Counted from the stretch's first letter, positions 17,360 to 25,856 are shown. The stretch: 64,000 nucleotides of DNA from Candidatus Dechloromonas phosphorivorans (GCA_016714975.1 JADKBR010000017.1:62001-126000); one strand, 5' to 3'. Notes: generated by a model not told the origin, from the sequence alone. Numbers and translations are program-made.

Positions 17360-18594
17360 AACGCATCGGCAGGATTCTCCTCGGCGTGACGGTGGTGGCC
17401 AGCCTGATCGGCGGCGGCATCTGGTACGCCAAACAGCGCGCGGCCAGCGACCCGGAGCAGCGCTACAAGCTGGCGACCCTGGAAAAGGGCGAAGTGACGC
17501 AGACGGTGTCGGCCAACGGCACGTTGACCCCGCTGGTACTGGTCAATGTCGGGACGCAGGTTTCGGGCACGGTGAAGAAGTTGTATGTCGATTTCAACGA
17601 CAAGGTGGTCGCCGGGCAGAAGATGCTCGAACTCGATCAGTCGCTGTTGCTGGCGCAAGCCAAGCAAAGCGAGGCCAACGTCGTGAATGTCGTGGCGTCG
17701 GTGGAACTGGCCAGGGCCAACGCCGTGCGCATGAAGGCGCTGTTCGAGAAGGAATATGTGTCGCGCCAGGAATACGATCAGGCCATGCAGGTGATGAAGT
17801 CGGCGGAGGCGCAACTGGCGCAGGCCAGGGCCGCTGAGGAGAAGGACCGCGTGAATCTGGGCTATACGGTGATCACGTCGCCGGTGTCCGGCGTCGTCGT
17901 CGCGCGCCTGGTCGACCTCGGCCAGACCGTGGCGGCGAGCTTCCAGACGCCGGTGCTGATCCAGATTGCGCAGGATCTCTCGAAAATGGCGATCGACACC
18001 AGTTTTGCCGAGGCGGATATCGGCAGCATCACACAAGGTCAGAATGTCCGGTTCACCGTCGACGCCTTCCCCAATCGCGGTTTTCAGGGTGAGGTCCAGC
18101 AGATTCGGCTGAATCCGACCAACCAGCAGAACGTGGTGACTTACAACGTCCGCGTCCGCGTCGACAACCCCGATTTGCTGTTGCTGCCGGGCATGACGGC
18201 CTACGTCAATATCGGCGTCCAGAAGCGCAGCGATGTGCTGCTGGTCCCGAATGCCGCGCTGCGCTTCAAGCCGGCCGACGCGCCCGACAAGAAGCCGGAA
18301 AATGGCCAGAAACCCGCGTCGACCGCAACCGGCTCCGGCACGGGCGCTGGCATGGGCGGCGGCGCGCCGGCGGCGACGGGCGAGAAGAAGGGCAAGAAGC
18401 GCGACAGCCAGAGCGGCACCGTCTACGTGCTGGATGGCGATCAAATCAGGCCGGTCAGCGTGCAGATCGGCATTACCGACAACCGCAATACCGAAGTCGT
18501 CAGCGGCGATCTCAAGCCCGGCGACCGCGTCGTCATCGGCGAGAATACCGGAAACAGCAAGCCGCCTTCCAGCGTCGGGATGCGGATGTTCTAA
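17356..18594 (+). CDS. macA: MacA-like periplasmic adaptor of a tripartite efflux pump
   Basis: A 412-residue membrane fusion protein with an N-terminal anchor (residues 5-25), a lipoyl-like domain split by a helical hairpin, and beta-barrel regions: QVSGTVKKLYVDFNDKVVAGQ, then ITSPVSGVVVARLVDLGQTV. A low-complexity Gly/Ala/Lys insertion lies near residues 305-355 in the membrane-proximal part. It links the ABC part in the inner membrane to the TolC-like channel. The stop overlaps the next start (TAATG). Confidence 0.9.
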   Translation: MKRIGRILLGVTVVASLIGGGIWYAKQRAASDPEQRYKLATLEKGEVTQTVSANGTLTPLVLVNVGTQVSGTVKKLYVDFNDKVVAGQKMLELDQSLLLAQAKQSEANVVNVVASVELARANAVRMKALFEKEYVSRQEYDQAMQVMKSAEAQLAQARAAEEKDRVNLGYTVITSPVSGVVVARLVDLGQTVAASFQTPVLIQIAQDLSKMAIDTSFAEADIGSITQGQNVRFTVDAFPNRGFQGEVQQIRLNPTNQQNVVTYNVRVRVDNPDLLLLPGMTAYVNIGVQKRSDVLLVPNAALRFKPADAPDKKPENGQKPASTATGSGTGAGMGGGAPAATGEKKGKKRDSQSGTVYVLDGDQIRPVSVQIGITDNRNTEVVSGDLKPGDRVVIGENTGNSKPPSSVGMRMF

Positions 18595-19307
18595 TGACTG
18601 AACCGGTCATCCGCGTCGTTGACCTGGGTAAATCGTACGAGACGGCGGCCGGGCTGTTTCCGGCGCTGAAGGGGGTCAACCTGGAAATCCGGCCCGGCGA
18701 GTTCATCGCCATCATGGGGCCGTCCGGGTCCGGCAAGTCGACTTTCATGAACCTGCTCGGCTGTCTCGACACGCCGAGCATGGGCGACTACTTCCTCGCC
18801 GGCGAGAACGTCGCCCACATGGACAAGGATGCGCTGGCCATCCTGCGCAACCGGACGCTCGGCTTCGTCTTCCAGGGCTTCAACCTGCTGCCGCGCATGA
18901 CCCTGCAGGACAACGTCGCCCTGCCGCTGGTCTACGCCGGTCTGGACAAGAAGGAGCGTCGCCCCAAGGCGCGCGAAATGCTCGCCAAGGTCGGCCTCGG
19001 CCAGTATGCCGAGTCGTTGCCCAGCCGCATTTCCGGCGGCCAGCAGCAGCGCGTGGCAATCGCCCGGGCGCTGGTCAACGAGCCGCGGCTGATCCTCGCC
19101 GACGAGCCGACCGGCAACCTCGACAGCCACACCAGCGAAGAAATCATGCGCCTGTTCGACGAACTCAACGGCGAAGGAATCACCATCGTGCTGGTCACCC
19201 ACGAACCGGACATAGCGGCACACGCCGGGCGGCAGGTGAAGTTTCTCGACGGGCAGATCGTCAGCGATCAGGCGACGCCGACACGCGAAGCGGTGCCAGC
19301 ATGCTGA
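18594..19307 (+). CDS. MacB-type ABC transporter ATP-binding protein
   Basis: A 237-residue ATPase of the MacB/LolD group. Walker A GPSGSGKS, the signature ISGGQQQRVAIARAL, Walker B LILADEPTG and an H-loop VTHEPD are intact. In classic MacB the ATPase and permease are one chain; here they are separate genes overlapping by seven bases. Likely substrates of such systems are macrolides, peptides or siderophores, but nothing in the sequence decides. Confidence 0.93.
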   Translation: MTEPVIRVVDLGKSYETAAGLFPALKGVNLEIRPGEFIAIMGPSGSGKSTFMNLLGCLDTPSMGDYFLAGENVAHMDKDALAILRNRTLGFVFQGFNLLPRMTLQDNVALPLVYAGLDKKERRPKAREMLAKVGLGQYAESLPSRISGGQQQRVAIARALVNEPRLILADEPTGNLDSHTSEEIMRLFDELNGEGITIVLVTHEPDIAAHAGRQVKFLDGQIVSDQATPTREAVPAC

Positions 19308-20521
19308 AGGCAATGCTCGGCGAAGCCTGGCTGGCGATGGGCGCCAACCGCCTGCGCACGGCGCTGACCATGCTCGGCATGGTGATCGGCGTCGGTGCCG
19401 TGGTCATCATGATGGCCATCGGCCAGGGCGCGCAGTACGCCGTGCAGCAGACCATCAGCACCATGGGTTCGAACCTCTACATTGTCCTTTCCGGCTCCTT
19501 CACCACCGCTGGCGTGCGTAGCGGCTCGGCCGGCGGTCCGACGCTGACAGTGGCCGATGCCGAGGCGATCGCCGAACTCGACGGCGTGACCAACGTGGCG
19601 CCGACCCACCAGGGCACGCGGCAACTGGTCTATGGTTCGCAGAACTGGAGTTCGACTGTGGTCGGCACGACGCCTTCGTACCTTGAGGCGCGCTCGTGGA
19701 GCATCGTCAATGGTGCCGGCTTCGGTGATTCGGACGTGCGTTCGTCGACGCGGGTGGCAATCATCGGCAAAACCGTCGCTGAAAACCTGTTCGGCGGCGA
19801 TGACCCGGTCGGCAAGACGATGCGCATCCAGCAGAACCCGTTCATCGTCATCGGCGTCCTCGGCAGCAAGGGGCAGAATCTCGACGGCCGCGACCAGGAC
19901 GACACCGTGATCATTCCGCTGACCACGGCGCAGCGCAAGGTGTTCGGCACGCCCTTCCTCGGTTCGGTGCGGATGATCATGGTGCAGGCCGAGTCGGCCG
20001 AGGCGATGCCCAGGGTCGAGACCGACATGACTGCCCTGTTGCGCCAGCGTCACCGCCTGCGCGAAGGCCTGCCTGACGACTTCTTCATGCGCAACCTGTC
20101 AGCCGCCGCCGAATCGCAGGCGGAAACGACACGCACCATGTCCATCCTGCTCGGCGCCATCGCCTCGATCTCGCTGCTGGTCGGCGGCATCGGCATCATG
20201 AACATCATGCTGGTCTCGGTCACCGAGCGCACCCGTGAAATCGGCATCCGCATGGCGATCGGCGCCCGCGAGCAGGACATCCTGATGCAGTTCCTGCTCG
20301 AAGCGGTGATGATTTCGCTGGCTGGCTGCCTGCTCGGGCTGCTGCTCGGCATCGGCAGCGCGTTGCTGGTCAATGCCATCACGAGCATGGTGATCGTGAT
20401 CTCCGGCAGTTCGGTGCTTGTTGCCTTCGGCGTCGCCGCTGCGGTGGGGATATTCTTCGGCTACTACCCGGCGCAGAAGGCCGCGCGTCTCGACCCGATC
20501 GAGGCGTTGCGCTACCAGTAG
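19301..20521 (+). CDS. MacB-type ABC transporter permease
   Basis: A 406-residue protein with an N-terminal helix (about residues 20-42), a MacB-type periplasmic domain of about 240 residues and a C-terminal FtsX domain with three helices. VTERTREIGIRMAIGAR and the C-terminal PAQKAARLDPIEALRYQ are family signatures. It completes the TolC/MacA/MacB operon, whose four genes all overlap. Confidence 0.93.
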   Translation: MLKAMLGEAWLAMGANRLRTALTMLGMVIGVGAVVIMMAIGQGAQYAVQQTISTMGSNLYIVLSGSFTTAGVRSGSAGGPTLTVADAEAIAELDGVTNVAPTHQGTRQLVYGSQNWSSTVVGTTPSYLEARSWSIVNGAGFGDSDVRSSTRVAIIGKTVAENLFGGDDPVGKTMRIQQNPFIVIGVLGSKGQNLDGRDQDDTVIIPLTTAQRKVFGTPFLGSVRMIMVQAESAEAMPRVETDMTALLRQRHRLREGLPDDFFMRNLSAAAESQAETTRTMSILLGAIASISLLVGGIGIMNIMLVSVTERTREIGIRMAIGAREQDILMQFLLEAVMISLAGCLLGLLLGIGSALLVNAITSMVIVISGSSVLVAFGVAAAVGIFFGYYPAQKAARLDPIEALRYQ

Positions 20522-20552
20522 GCCCGCCATCGTCGGCGCCAAGGAGAACGCC

Positions 20553-20831
20553 ATGCAGAGCATCGCCCGTCACCTGATCATCGAAGGCATCGTCCAGGGC
20601 GTCGGCTACCGCTGGTCGATGACCGCCGAGGCCCGCCGTCTCTGCGTTCGTGGCTGGGTGCGCAATCTGCGGGACGGCCGCGTCGAGGCGATGGCGGTGG
20701 GCGAGGAGGATGCGGTCATCGCCTTGTTGGTCTGGGCGCAACGTGGCCCGGCCAGGGCGCATGTGACGCGTGTCAGCGTCGAATTGGGTGAGGGCGACTT
20801 CCCCGACTTTCGGCAACTGGCAACCGCGTAA
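20553..20831 (+). CDS. acyP: Acylphosphatase
   Basis: A 92-residue enzyme that hydrolyses acyl phosphates. The phosphate-binding loop VQGVGYRWSM contains the catalytic Arg, and the Asn is in VRGWVRNLRDG. AAGGAG lies before the ATG at 20553; the frame is open upstream inside the permease gene, but the protein family starts here. It lies 31 bases after the efflux operon and may be co-transcribed with it. Confidence 0.92.
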   Translation: MQSIARHLIIEGIVQGVGYRWSMTAEARRLCVRGWVRNLRDGRVEAMAVGEEDAVIALLVWAQRGPARAHVTRVSVELGEGDFPDFRQLATA

Positions 20832-21038
20832 GGCCCCGGCGACCAGGATCGCTCCTGCAGGTTGACCGCGGGGATGGTCGACCGGGTTGCGACAGGTCGC
20901 GTTGCAGGCGAATCCGGCGCGAATCATTCCGCAAAAGCCAAAGCAACTTCGGCCTTGACGCTGAAAAAGGAGTAGAGTGAATCCATTCGCCCGTGACGTA
21001 TTATCGTCCAGTGCGTCACTGCCCGAACGGAGGTCAGC

Positions 21039-21227
21039 ATGATCGTGAAACGCCGAACTTGGTTGTACCGCCTGACGGGTCAGGCCTTTGCCCATCTCGT
21101 GTCATTCAACGAGCCGGTTACCGCGACCAAGGCCCGCGAATTCCTGCGCGGTTCGGTCGGCGATCCCCTCGACCTCTGGGGGCGCGACAAGAGCAACGCA
21201 CAGCCCTTGCCGGTGCGCGACCGCTAA
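21039..21227 (+). CDS. Small hypothetical protein, 62 residues
   Basis: A short frame with a good ribosome site (CGGAGG at 21028-21033, five bases before the ATG). The product is basic at the start (MIVKRRTWLYRL) and polar at the end. It contains FLRGSVGDPLDLWGRD but no family I recognise, and no membrane segment. It is alone between the acylphosphatase gene and a converging cluster. The ribosome site and sensible composition argue it is real. Confidence 0.5.
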   Translation: MIVKRRTWLYRLTGQAFAHLVSFNEPVTATKAREFLRGSVGDPLDLWGRDKSNAQPLPVRDR

Positions 21228-21411
21228 GCCGACGGATCAGGCGTCATCCGCTTGCGGTGACGGCGCGGCAGGGCTGATTGAAAATTGATCTCAAAACCGC
21301 CTCGCTGCAGCGCTTGGCCGTGTCATTAGGCAGTCTATGCGCGATCTGGCAGCGAAATTGAAGCAGCTTTTCCCGCCCCGTGATCTTGCACTGTGGCCGA
21401 AATCCCCGAGA

Positions 21412-22440
21412 TTACCAGTTGCCTTCGCTGACCTTGGTCGAACCCGGGCCCAGATGAATGATCGTGGCCGGCTTTACCGCGTCGTTCTCCGGCAGCGGTT
21501 TCGCACCAAGCTTGATTTTCTTGGCGGCGACGCTATCGAGTTCGGCAAGTTTTTTTGCGCCGTTTAGCACCCCGAGTTTGTCGCCGTAATACTCGAACCA
21601 TGGCAGGCCCGCCTTCGTATAGGCGTTGGCGGTGGGTGCCGCTCCGGGCATGGTCTTTCCGGTCGCGCCTTCCCATTGCGCGCTGTTGAGGATATGGACG
21701 AAACATCGACTGGACATGCTCCGATCCCACGCGTCGTAGCCATGCTCGTCTTCATAGATTTCCTGGCGCATCAATCCGCCAGGCGCAAGGCCCATCGAGG
21801 CTGATTCACATACATGTTGCTCGGGGGGGCAGCAGTGCCATTCTGTTGCGAAATCGAGGTTGCGCTGCTGCAACATTTCTTCATAGCGATCGCGCTTCAT
21901 TGGATAGACGATGATTTGAAGCCCGCCGTGCTCCGCCGCTCCCGAGAGTTGCTCCTCGGCGGTATAGCCCTGGCCAAGCGGCATTGCGACAAACTGTCTG
22001 ATCAAGCCCTTGTGTACACAAAAACCGTCGAGCCATGGCTGCTCAGGAACCACCAGGTAATCCTGGGGATCACGGACGAGGCCGTCGCGCCACGCGTCGC
22101 CGGTCACGGCATTGATCTTGCCCGCTGCAATCTTGAGCGCGAAGGGGTAACTCGCATGCCAGCCATAGCCGTGTCCGCTTGAAAAATTGATCCATAGCGC
22201 CTCCGCCTGGTACATCGGCAACAGCACGCCGCCGTGCTCAGACCATGTGACAGGAAGTCGCGAGGCGTGCTCTTCGACCTCTGCCATCGGAAATCGGCCG
22301 AGGCCGGGCGGCAGCGGATACTCGCGGTTGTCGTCCGGAATACGCAGCGTCCGCTGAAAATCGACTTGGCATACGGCGTTTTCGTGCAGCTCGGGAAAAC
22401 TGAATACCAGTTCGTTGTTCTTCCTTTCGATCATGATCAT
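21412..22440 (-). CDS. Hypothetical protein, 342 residues
   Basis: A soluble protein with no signal peptide or membrane segment. It has many aromatic residues and a cysteine-rich stretch, EWHCCPPEQHVCES, in the middle. The segments WINFSSGHGYGWHASYPFALK and AGLPWFEYYGDKLGVLNG look conserved in style, but I cannot name a family. AGGAG precedes the ATG at 22440; a second Met two codons in is possible. It is the last gene of a minus-strand row that starts with the WYL regulator, and follows the 54-residue gene by 12 bases, so it is probably part of that operon. Confidence 0.75.
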   Translation of the reverse strand: MIMIERKNNELVFSFPELHENAVCQVDFQRTLRIPDDNREYPLPPGLGRFPMAEVEEHASRLPVTWSEHGGVLLPMYQAEALWINFSSGHGYGWHASYPFALKIAAGKINAVTGDAWRDGLVRDPQDYLVVPEQPWLDGFCVHKGLIRQFVAMPLGQGYTAEEQLSGAAEHGGLQIIVYPMKRDRYEEMLQQRNLDFATEWHCCPPEQHVCESASMGLAPGGLMRQEIYEDEHGYDAWDRSMSSRCFVHILNSAQWEGATGKTMPGAAPTANAYTKAGLPWFEYYGDKLGVLNGAKKLAELDSVAAKKIKLGAKPLPENDAVKPATIIHLGPGSTKVSEGNW

Positions 22441-22452
22441 GGCTCCTTGTCA

Positions 22453-22617
22453 TTACTGCCACTGCCCGTATCCGGCTTCCCTGGCCGCGCGCAGAATTGC
22501 GTGATCGGGACCCTCATCGGCGATGAGGGATCGGGCAAATTTGTCCGCTTCAGGGCGTTCACCGCAACAATCGGCTAGGCGCCATCTGGCGGTAGTCACT
22601 GCTGATATCGTTCGCAT
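22453..22617 (-). CDS. Small hypothetical protein, 54 residues
   Basis: A short frame starting in an ATGA overlap with the stop of the upstream gene (ATG at 22617-22615, TGA at 22619-22617) and ending 12 bases before the next gene. The product is charged, with the C-terminal half ADEGPDHAILRAAREAGYGQ looking like a short helical protein. The tight coupling on both sides is the main evidence. The function is unknown. Confidence 0.55.
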   Translation of the reverse strand: MRTISAVTTARWRLADCCGERPEADKFARSLIADEGPDHAILRAAREAGYGQWQ

Positions 22618-23072
22618 CAGCCACAGTCACAGTCATTGCCGCCGAACAGTGCTCCGCCAATGCCCCAGGCGATCAGGATGGTTCCGAGCGTTCCCCAATA
22701 GCGAAGGCCCGAAATTGGGGGCGGCTGATATTCCGTCACGGGTGGTGAAACCTGCTGGCGTGTCGTCCATCGCGACAGTTTGGCGAGTTGGGCGGCTGCC
22801 GTCAGCCTCAATGTGAGCGGCAATTTCACCTCGCCACTGCTCGGAAGCTCCCGCTTTTTCAATGCGGCGACCGGGTCGACCAGCGTTTCGATCAAGTCGC
22901 CGAGCCAGTCTCTGACCTCGCCCAGATGATGCGCGACGAGATCGGCCTTGCCCGGCGCCGCGAGGGTGTGACGGATGGGCATGTCGAGTTGCGCGCTCAC
23001 CTTAAGCCAGACCGGGCGCATGGCTTCGCGGAGCAAGGTCAGCCGGCGCTGCAACAGCGATTCATCGTGCAT
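22617..23072 (-). CDS. Hypothetical protein with a C-terminal membrane segment, 151 residues
   Basis: The first 110 residues are helical and charged and predicted cytoplasmic. A hydrophobic segment (YWGTLGTILIAWGIGGALFG) lies near the end, followed by the odd tail NDCDCG. GGGGAG precedes the ATG at 23072. A tail-anchored protein with an acidic cysteine end could bind a metal, but this is speculation. It overlaps the next small gene by ATGA. Confidence 0.7.
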   Translation of the reverse strand: MHDESLLQRRLTLLREAMRPVWLKVSAQLDMPIRHTLAAPGKADLVAHHLGEVRDWLGDLIETLVDPVAALKKRELPSSGEVKLPLTLRLTAAAQLAKLSRWTTRQQVSPPVTEYQPPPISGLRYWGTLGTILIAWGIGGALFGGNDCDCG

Positions 23073-23163
23073 GACAGTCTCCCCATTGCTTCAGATAAAC
23101 TGCAAGTTCGATGCGCTCCCACGCGTTGTCGGACGCCTGTAAGCCGACGATCTCGGCGGTCAC
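23062..23163 (-). CDS. Possible very small protein, 33 residues
   Basis: A frame between the membrane-protein gene and the 151-residue gene reads like protein (EIVGLQASDNAWERIELAVY) and ends 11 bases inside the next gene, around that gene's ribosome site. There is no ATG; the GTG at 23163 is the only likely start and has a poor ribosome site. It could also be the rest of a gene whose start has been lost. Confidence 0.3.
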   Translation of the reverse strand: MTAEIVGLQASDNAWERIELAVYLKQWGDCHAR

Positions 23164-23173
23164 GGCCTGGCCA

Positions 23174-23419
23174 TCATGAAGACAGCACCGCGATGCCGAT
23201 TGCCCAGAGGGCAAGTGTGAGCACGACCCCCGCAACCCGCGCCAGAACGACGGCCGAGATGCCGATAGCCATCAAGCCCGGTTTGAGCAAGCCGCTGGAT
23301 AGTGACAAGTCGGGCTGTATGCGGATCGAGATCGCCGCGAGTGCGACAAGCGCCAGAAACACCCACGCATTCTTTGTGGCAAAGCCCGCTGCCACGGCAA
23401 TGACTACATCGACGATCAT
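23174..23419 (-). CDS. Small membrane protein, 81 residues
   Basis: A very hydrophobic protein with about three membrane segments and short polar turns. GGGAG precedes the ATG. It is the first gene after the WYL regulator, 77 bases downstream on the same strand. No family recognised. Confidence 0.6.
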   Translation of the reverse strand: MIVDVVIAVAAGFATKNAWVFLALVALAAISIRIQPDLSLSSGLLKPGLMAIGISAVVLARVAGVVLTLALWAIGIAVLSS

Positions 23420-23496
23420 GGCTGCTCCCGTTATTCCGATGGAAGCAACATACTCCTCCAGTGGCTCAAATAATGAGCTTGAAAAACATTGGCCGC

Positions 23497-24471
23497 TTAG
23501 GCGCGATAAATGTCGCTCAATGCCGCAAGCTCGTCGGCGACCAGTCGGCGCAACGATTCAGGACCTTCCACTTCCACATGGCGCCCATGGCGCAGGATGT
23601 CCATCAGTAATTCACGCTCATCGGCATAAGGGAGGCGCAGCCGGTAGCTGCCGTCGGCCAGCGTCTCGCTTTGCTGATCCCGGTGCCAGCGCTCCGCCTG
23701 CACCCAGCGAGCCCGCTCGGCGGAAAAGCGCAGTGCAGCCCAGCCCTTCGGTTGCCCGGAAAAAATGCCGTAAGCCGACGCATAGTGGGCATCCAGTTCC
23801 GCGCTGGTGATGTTTTGCGCTGGCTCGCGCAGCACCTTGACGTGCTGGATGGCATCCAGCGAGAAGCTGCGCAGCCCATCGCGCCAGTGGCACCACGCAT
23901 CCACGTACCAGTTGTCGCGGTAATGAACCAGACGCTGCGGCGAGATCATGCGGACGTTCGTTTCGTCGCGTCCCCGGTTCCACGCCTCGATCGTGATGCG
24001 TTTGCGTTCCAGCAGGGCGATGACGATATCGGTGAAGAAACGCGGCTCGACGGCACGTTTCGCCATCGACAGAAGCCGGACCCGTTGCGTGATTTCCGTG
24101 GCCGAGTGGCCGGAAGCGTCGAGTAATGCGGCCAATCGTGCCTGCAGGGGGGCGACATGGGCGGCGAGAATTCCCGGCGCCAGGTCGCCAAGGAGCTTGT
24201 GCGCCGCCAGCAGCGCGTAAAGTTCGCCGGACGAGAACCACAAACCGGGTAGTTCGTAGGCCGGGCCGTCGGCCTTGAGATGCTCGAAACGATAGCCGCC
24301 GGCCTCGCGGTCCCAGGAAATCGGTGCGTGCAGACGCTCGCGCAGATATTCCATGTCGCGCTTGAAAGTGGCTCGCGAAACGTCGAGTTCTTCTAGAAAC
24401 ACTTTGATCGGCACCACGCGACGCTCATGGAGCATCTGGTCGATCTTGTAGAAACGTTCGGTGCGGTTCAT
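23497..24471 (-). CDS. WYL-domain transcriptional regulator (YafY type)
   Basis: A 324-residue regulator with an N-terminal winged helix-turn-helix (residues 3-60, RFYKIDQMLHERRVVP then LDVSRATFKRDMEYLRERL), a WYL domain (about 135-215, with PQRLVHYRDNWYVDAWC) and a C-terminal WCX extension. WYL proteins sense nucleotides or nucleic-acid ligands, and some (CapW, BrxR) control phage-defence operons. It heads a row of small same-strand genes and lies next to a decayed toxin-antitoxin region. Target and ligand are unknown. Confidence 0.88.
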   Translation of the reverse strand: MNRTERFYKIDQMLHERRVVPIKVFLEELDVSRATFKRDMEYLRERLHAPISWDREAGGYRFEHLKADGPAYELPGLWFSSGELYALLAAHKLLGDLAPGILAAHVAPLQARLAALLDASGHSATEITQRVRLLSMAKRAVEPRFFTDIVIALLERKRITIEAWNRGRDETNVRMISPQRLVHYRDNWYVDAWCHWRDGLRSFSLDAIQHVKVLREPAQNITSAELDAHYASAYGIFSGQPKGWAALRFSAERARWVQAERWHRDQQSETLADGSYRLRLPYADERELLMDILRHGRHVEVEGPESLRRLVADELAALSDIYRA

Positions 24472-24507
24472 GGATGAAATAGCCGTGCAGGCGATCTGGC
24501 GAGACGA

Positions 24508-24848
24508 TTAAATAACAGACTCGACTGCGTCGGCGAAAACTCGCAAAAGTTTGTGGTTGGCGATCAGATTTTCCAGCGTTGGCCAAACCTTGTCGGTGAA
24601 CGCATGGAAGTCACGAATGCGCATATTTCCGGTGCGGAAGTGAATCACCCCGGTGGCGGCTCGGAGAGCATGACCCAATCCGAAAAATCGGCATCCTTGG
24701 TAACGATGTTCCAGTCGTTATCGCGGGCCATGCGCCAGATTTCACTGTCCGGCAAGTCGTCGCCGAGATCGAAGGCGTGGACAAAGTCCTCGCCCTGCCA
24801 CAACGAGAAACGATAGGGCAGGTTAGCGTCGATCAGGTAGCGCGCCAT
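24508..24848 (-). pseudogene. DUF5615 PIN-like toxin, broken by a frameshift
   Basis: The frame from 24848 encodes a PIN-like N-terminus (MARYLIDANLPYRFS, then NDWNIVTKDADFSDW) and stops after 67 residues at SEPPPG. In the next frame, directly after that stop, the sequence continues as VIHFRTGNMRIRDFHAF and on to a stop at 24508-24510. Together the two pieces give about 114 residues, the normal length of the family. One base missing from a run of four Gs explains the break. It pairs with the DUF433 gene four bases upstream. Either a real mutation or a sequencing error in the G run. Confidence 0.75.
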
Positions 24849-24851
24849 GAA

Positions 24852-25097
24852 TCAGGCGACGCGGGCAAGTTCGTATTTACCATCCATCAGGCGGGCGGCA
24901 CAGGCCAGGCAAGCTCTGATGTCTTCGGAGTTCAGGCTTGGGTACTGCTCAAGAATATCCGCCTCGCTGTCGCCGGCAGCCAGATATTCGAGGATCGTCT
25001 GCACGGCGATGCGTTTGCCGCGCAACGTCGGCTTGCCATTGCAGATTTCCGGGTCGATGCTGATATTCCCATCGAGAAACAACAGTTGGGCTGACAT
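24852..25097 (-). CDS. DUF433 antitoxin
   Basis: An 81-residue protein with the DUF433 helix-turn-helix-like fold: ISIDPEICNGKPTLRGKRI, then LAAGDSEADILEQYPSL and EDIRACLACAARL. DUF433 proteins are the partner of DUF5615 PIN-like toxins, whose broken gene starts three bases downstream. It appears intact, so the antitoxin remains while the toxin does not read through. Confidence 0.85.
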   Translation of the reverse strand: MSAQLLFLDGNISIDPEICNGKPTLRGKRIAVQTILEYLAAGDSEADILEQYPSLNSEDIRACLACAARLMDGKYELARVA

Positions 25098-25181
25098 GGC
25101 AGGCTCCAGTTTTCAGTGAACGACGAACTCATACTAACGGTCGGAATGCTTGGCCTCAAGGCCAATACCCAGTGCAGCAGT

Positions 25182-25487
25182 TCACGCGGCGCGTTGCAGC
25201 GGCGGTACTTCTTCGGCGATGCGCCCGGCACTCTCGTTCTCCGCCCGCTTCAAGTCGAACGAACTTTGCAGATTGAGCCAGAACTGGGCCGTCGTGTCGA
25301 AATAGCGAGCCAGCCGCAGCGCGGTGTCGGGCGTGATGGTGCGTCGTTCGCGCACAATGTCGTTGATCCTTGGCGCTGGAACGTGCAAGGCCATCGCCAG
25401 CGCATTGGCGCTCATGTCCAGCGGCGCCAGAAACTCCTCGCGGAGAATTTCGCCGGGGTGGATCGCTCGCATGTTGTTGGTAGCCAT
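25182..25487 (-). CDS. higA: HigA-family antitoxin
   Basis: A 101-residue XRE-type DNA-binding antitoxin. IHPGEILREEFLAPLDMSA and VPAPRINDIVRERRTITPD cover the helix-turn-helix; ALRLARYFDTTAQFWLNLQ is typical. The likely start is the ATG at 25487; the frame is open further upstream across the toxin remnant. HigA represses its own operon and neutralises HigB, of which only the C-terminus remains upstream. Confidence 0.88.
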   Translation of the reverse strand: MATNNMRAIHPGEILREEFLAPLDMSANALAMALHVPAPRINDIVRERRTITPDTALRLARYFDTTAQFWLNLQSSFDLKRAENESAGRIAEEVPPLQRAA

Positions 25488-25497
25488 CTTCAACCTT

Positions 25498-25581
25498 TCA
25501 GTGGTAATCGACGATTTCAACATTCGCCGGGCCGACATCCGTCCATACGAAACACACACGCCACTGATCGTTGATTTGTGT
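25498..25581 (-). pseudogene. higB: C-terminal remnant of a HigB-type RelE toxin
   Basis: The 25 residues before the stop (INDQWRVCFVWTDVGPANVE and IVDYH) are the normal C-terminus of the HigB/RelE toxin that sits directly before higA. The frame upstream holds no toxin N-terminus in any register I could read; another small gene ends there instead. About 65 residues have been deleted. The remnant keeps the usual toxin-antitoxin gap of ten bases. Confidence 0.7.
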
Positions 25582-25628
25582 CGCGGAGAGTTTAACGTCA
25601 AGCGTTAATTGTTTGGCATTCGATACAT

Positions 25629-25856
25629 TCACTGTTCCAGCCAGAATGCCTCGATCAGCTCCCCTGTATCGTCGAAAAGCCACCACTCGCCGCCTTCCTT
25701 GGTATCGGCAAAACATAGCTCCCAATCGGGTTGGGCCATGGCGACTACCCTTTGCTGTATCGATTCAGGGACTCTCGGGTCGTCAAACTCGAAGCGCAGC
25801 CCATCCCATGCCGGAAGGCCGCTGCGCATGGCTTTCTTGCGACCAAAGATCATCAT
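25629..25856 (-). CDS. Small hypothetical protein, 75 residues
   Basis: An acidic, tryptophan-rich protein with AWDGLRFEFDDPRVPES and GGEWWLFDDTGELIEAFW. I recognise no family. It lies between the HigB remnant and another small gene in the toxin-antitoxin region and may be an accessory gene or itself an antitoxin. No strong ribosome site is evident; the sensible composition is the main evidence. Confidence 0.45.
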   Translation of the reverse strand: MMIFGRKKAMRSGLPAWDGLRFEFDDPRVPESIQQRVVAMAQPDWELCFADTKEGGEWWLFDDTGELIEAFWLEQ

